30,704 nt of DNA from Nitrososphaerota archaeon. GTDB lineage: Archaea; Thermoproteota; Nitrososphaeria; Nitrososphaerales; UBA183. The notes beneath the pieces were generated by a model. The model did not search any database. It was given only the letters and a program-made list of their open reading frames with translations, and had not been told where the DNA came from. The translations under genes were made by a program, and so were the position numbers. Position 1 is the stretch's first letter. Each line of letters opens with the position of its first letter. This document shows positions 29,125 through 30,704 of this stretch, piece by piece. The stretch covers positions 1-30,704 of the forward strand of contig JAFLZE010000012.1 in the NCBI GenBank assembly GCA_029785685.1, read 5' to 3'.

Positions 29125-29490
29125 TTGGGGTTCATAGCTACCATGGCCATAGCGGCGGCGCTGAACAGGTTCGGGGACGCGATGTTCAGGCGCGGGGTCG
29201 CCAGGCCCTTCTTCGTGTGGGGGCACAGGCTGCACCACAGGAGCGTCCTTTACCGCGCGGTCCCCTTCGCCTACTTCGCCGTTTCGGTGCTCCTCCTGGC
29301 GGGCTACGTGCACATCGTGTGGAGCCTGCTCTGGACAGGACTGGCCGGGACCGCCCTGGTGGCGGTGGACTGCCTGATCATGGACATGGCCATGGACTAC
29401 GCCCTCAAGGGACGGGGCAGGTGGCTCCTCAAGCACGAGTTTCTCTACGCAGCGGTCCCTATCTACGCCGTCTCGATGCTCCTGAGATGA
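29125..29490 (+). CDS. integral membrane protein, at least 121 aa
   Basis: There are four likely helices, at residues about 1-13 (cut short), 43-62, 67-88 and 102-119, with an Arg/His-rich cytoplasmic loop (FFVWGHRLHHRSVL). TTG 29125 is the only standard start. In-frame residues upstream to 29077 (IAIVFSTYANFYLGLSLG) complete the first helix and look native, so translation may begin earlier at a non-standard codon such as ATC 29077 or ATA 29083. The TATA box at 29034-29042 fits that earlier start. Convergent with the PaiB-like gene, 5 bases apart. Family not recognised. Confidence 0.75.
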   Translation: MGFIATMAIAAALNRFGDAMFRRGVARPFFVWGHRLHHRSVLYRAVPFAYFAVSVLLLAGYVHIVWSLLWTGLAGTALVAVDCLIMDMAMDYALKGRGRWLLKHEFLYAAVPIYAVSMLLR

Positions 29491-29495
29491 GCGGT

Positions 29496-30134
29496 CTAGC
29501 GGTCCTCGGCCCGGGACATCTCGTCTGCCAGCTCCAGGTCGTCCCCCTCCGCCCTGGCCCTGAGGCCGGCGGCCGCGCCCTTCCTGTCTCCGGGGGGCCT
29601 GTTCTGCCCGAGCTTCCACTTGCCTTCGAGGGACGTGACGCGGACCTCGAAGCCGACTATGGCCTTGAGCTCCCGGTCGATGTAGCCGGCAGGCGCGTCC
29701 GACACACGCCACGGAGACCCCGAGGGCCCCTCGAACTTCTCCGTGAGCCGGGTGACCTGCTCCCGGAGGCGACGCTCGTCTGTAAAGAACGACACAGGGC
29801 CCCTGGCGTGGACTGCTATGTAGTTCCAGGTGGGGACCATCTCGCCCGTGGCCTTGCTGCTCTCGTACCACCTCGGCGAGATGTAGGCGTGGGGCCCGAC
29901 GAAGATGGCGAGGCCCTCCGTCCCCGGGATGGTGTCCCTCCACTGGAGGTTCCCCTGGGCGATGTGGCCCACGACCGTCCCGCGCTCGCCGTCGCCCCTG
30001 TCGACCAGCATCGGAACGTGCGAAGCCGAGGCTCCTTTTCCGGTCGTGGTCACCAGGGTCCCAAATGAGATCCTGTCGATGGCGTCGAAGATCACCTCCT
30101 CCCTCTCCTCGCGATACCACTTCGGGACGTACAT
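29496..30134 (-). CDS. PaiB-like FMN-binding protein
   Basis: A 212-residue split-barrel flavin-binding protein of the PaiB family. It begins MYVPKWYREE and contains GTLVTTTGKGASASHVPML, HAYISPRWY (82-90) and PTWNYIAVHARG (101-112), then LTEKFEG and YIDRELKAIVGFEV. PaiB was described in Bacillus as a negative regulator of protease and sporulation genes; its flavin chemistry is unclear. The C-terminal Arg/Glu-rich tail is extra. ATG 30134 follows a TATA box 22-31 bases upstream. Confidence 0.88.
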   Translation of the reverse strand: MYVPKWYREEREEVIFDAIDRISFGTLVTTTGKGASASHVPMLVDRGDGERGTVVGHIAQGNLQWRDTIPGTEGLAIFVGPHAYISPRWYESSKATGEMVPTWNYIAVHARGPVSFFTDERRLREQVTRLTEKFEGPSGSPWRVSDAPAGYIDRELKAIVGFEVRVTSLEGKWKLGQNRPPGDRKGAAAGLRARAEGDDLELADEMSRAEDR

Positions 30135-30316
30135 GCGTCCCCGGTCCCGCCTGGCGGATAATAGGGGCTTCGGGGCGCCCAGCCTGGGTCGCCGGTCGAG
30201 ACAGGCCGCACGCGCTCCAGGGGGACCGAGATGCTCCTCCTGATGGACGGTATCCCGTCGATGCCGTGGATCTCGAAGACCAGCTGGTCCCCAGCTATCC
30301 TGACTGTGCCAGACAT
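30092..30316 (-). pseudogene. truncated PH-like domain gene fragment
   Basis: From ATG 30316 the frame encodes SGTVRIAGDQLVFEIHGID and IRRSISVPLERVRPVS, the first strands of a small PH-like protein family normally about 115-120 residues long. After about residue 40 the sequence turns into Gly/Pro/Arg-rich filler that overlaps the start of the PaiB-like gene, so the rest of the domain is missing. I treat it as a remnant; a sequencing frameshift is less likely because no continuation appears in the other frames. Confidence 0.5.
30156..30165 (-). promoter_or_regulatory. TATA box of PaiB-like gene
   Basis: CCTATTATCC on the minus strand lies 22-31 bases before ATG 30134. It sits inside the tail of the truncated PH-like gene frame. 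Confidence 0.45.
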
Positions 30317-30704
30317 GCTACCGCCGCCTGACGCCGTTCCCGTAGCGCCGTCGCAAATCCTTTCTTGGGGAGACGATGTGAACTCACCCGCCGACTGAGC
30401 GGTCGAGCCCGCGTCGAGGCGGTCTGACAGCCGACCCCGGCAAGCGGGGACCGTTCCGGTGATGGCGTGGGCCGATAGACGGGGGTGGCAGGAGTATCCC
30501 AAGCCTGGCTGCCAGGAGCCCACTCTGCCGACAGCGGGTCCTTCTTCGCCATAGCGTACCGCCTTGGGAGCTTCCGGAGGCACCTCGGGAAAATCCTCTC
30601 CCATTCGCTGGCCCCCATCTCCCGAAGCTCGGTCACAGCCACCTTCTTGCCCCGGTCCGAAAGGACGTAGCCCCGCATGAAGCCGACGATCGGGTAGACG
30701 CGCC
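30295..30704 (-). CDS. partial gene entering from the right edge
   Basis: A minus-strand frame is open from the window edge. Its first 45 residues look real and wing-like (VGFMRGYVLSDRGKKVAVTE, ASEWERIFPRCLRKLP), reminiscent of the end of a winged-helix regulator. The following 90 residues are Pro/Arg/Ser-rich and may be out of phase, so the true end is uncertain. The rest of 30317-30560 shows no other gene, only GC-rich sequence with CTGA-containing hairpins. Confidence 0.3.
   Translation of the reverse strand, partial: RVYPIVGFMRGYVLSDRGKKVAVTELREMGASEWERIFPRCLRKLPRRYAMAKKDPLSAEWAPGSQAWDTPATPVYRPTPSPERSPLAGVGCQTASTRARPLSRRVSSHRLPKKGFATALRERRQAAVACLAQSG

Noticed and set aside
30368..30440. 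C/D-box-like region with two CTGA motifs
   Set aside because: The putative box C reads ATGTGA rather than RTGATGA and no terminal stem is visible.
1..30704. CRISPR arrays, rRNA genes, complete insertion sequences, replication origins
   Set aside because: No regularly spaced repeats, rRNA-like conserved blocks, paired terminal repeats with an intact transposase, or origin-type repeat clusters were seen.

Overview
The window is archaeal, most likely from the Nitrososphaerota (Thaumarchaeota) or a close TACK lineage. It carries TFB, a TFE-beta/RPC34-like factor, ribosomal protein S8e, SRP19, Gar1, Nop5 with fibrillarin, archaeal-type GatD/GatE, Elp3, Trm1, THEP1 NTPase and an archaeal pantoate kinase. 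Archaeal TATA boxes (TTTAAA/TTTATA type) sit about 22-32 bases before many start codons, so leaderless mRNAs look common. The DNA is visibly GC-rich and TTG/GTG starts are frequent. No ammonia-oxidation genes are present. The lineage is inferred from gene content and was not computed.

Left part (1-6 kb): a short conserved protein, then a minus-strand operon of a membrane-anchored HtrA-like protease, an ArsR-like winged-helix regulator and a four-helix membrane protein. A plus-strand pair follows: an ECF-S-like membrane transporter behind a strong palindrome that overlaps its TATA box, then pantoate kinase. A minus-strand M24 (Xaa-Pro) peptidase converges on the kinase.

Core part (6-18.5 kb): a tight SMC-ScpA-ScpB chromosome-organisation operon, then an information-processing array (S8e, SRP19, Gar1, TFB, TFE-beta, cytidine deaminase, FtsJ/RlmE-type methyltransferase). 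Trm1 lies opposite, divergent from THEP1-RNase HII. Fibrillarin-Nop5 ends this part. Nop5 appears to lack its whole N-terminal fibrillarin-binding domain although fibrillarin is the next gene.

Accessory part (18.5-23.7 kb): lower GC and full of debris. It holds two small overlapping membrane proteins, a decayed winged-helix gene, a zinc-ribbon protein, a frameshifted secreted-protein remnant, a DUF488 protein, a 36-residue C2H2 zinc-finger ORF, a TnpB remnant, an intact RelE-type toxin-antitoxin pair and a small membrane protein. It also holds a tyrosine integrase broken by an in-frame TAG and C-terminal loss, and a two-gene micro-operon followed by a structured non-coding stretch. This looks like an old integrated element between housekeeping blocks.

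Right part (23.7-30.7 kb): Elp3, then GatD-GatE (the archaeal transamidosome that makes Gln-tRNA), a small helical protein, a four-helix membrane protein, a PaiB-like flavin-binding protein, a truncated PH-like gene fragment, and a partial gene at the right edge.
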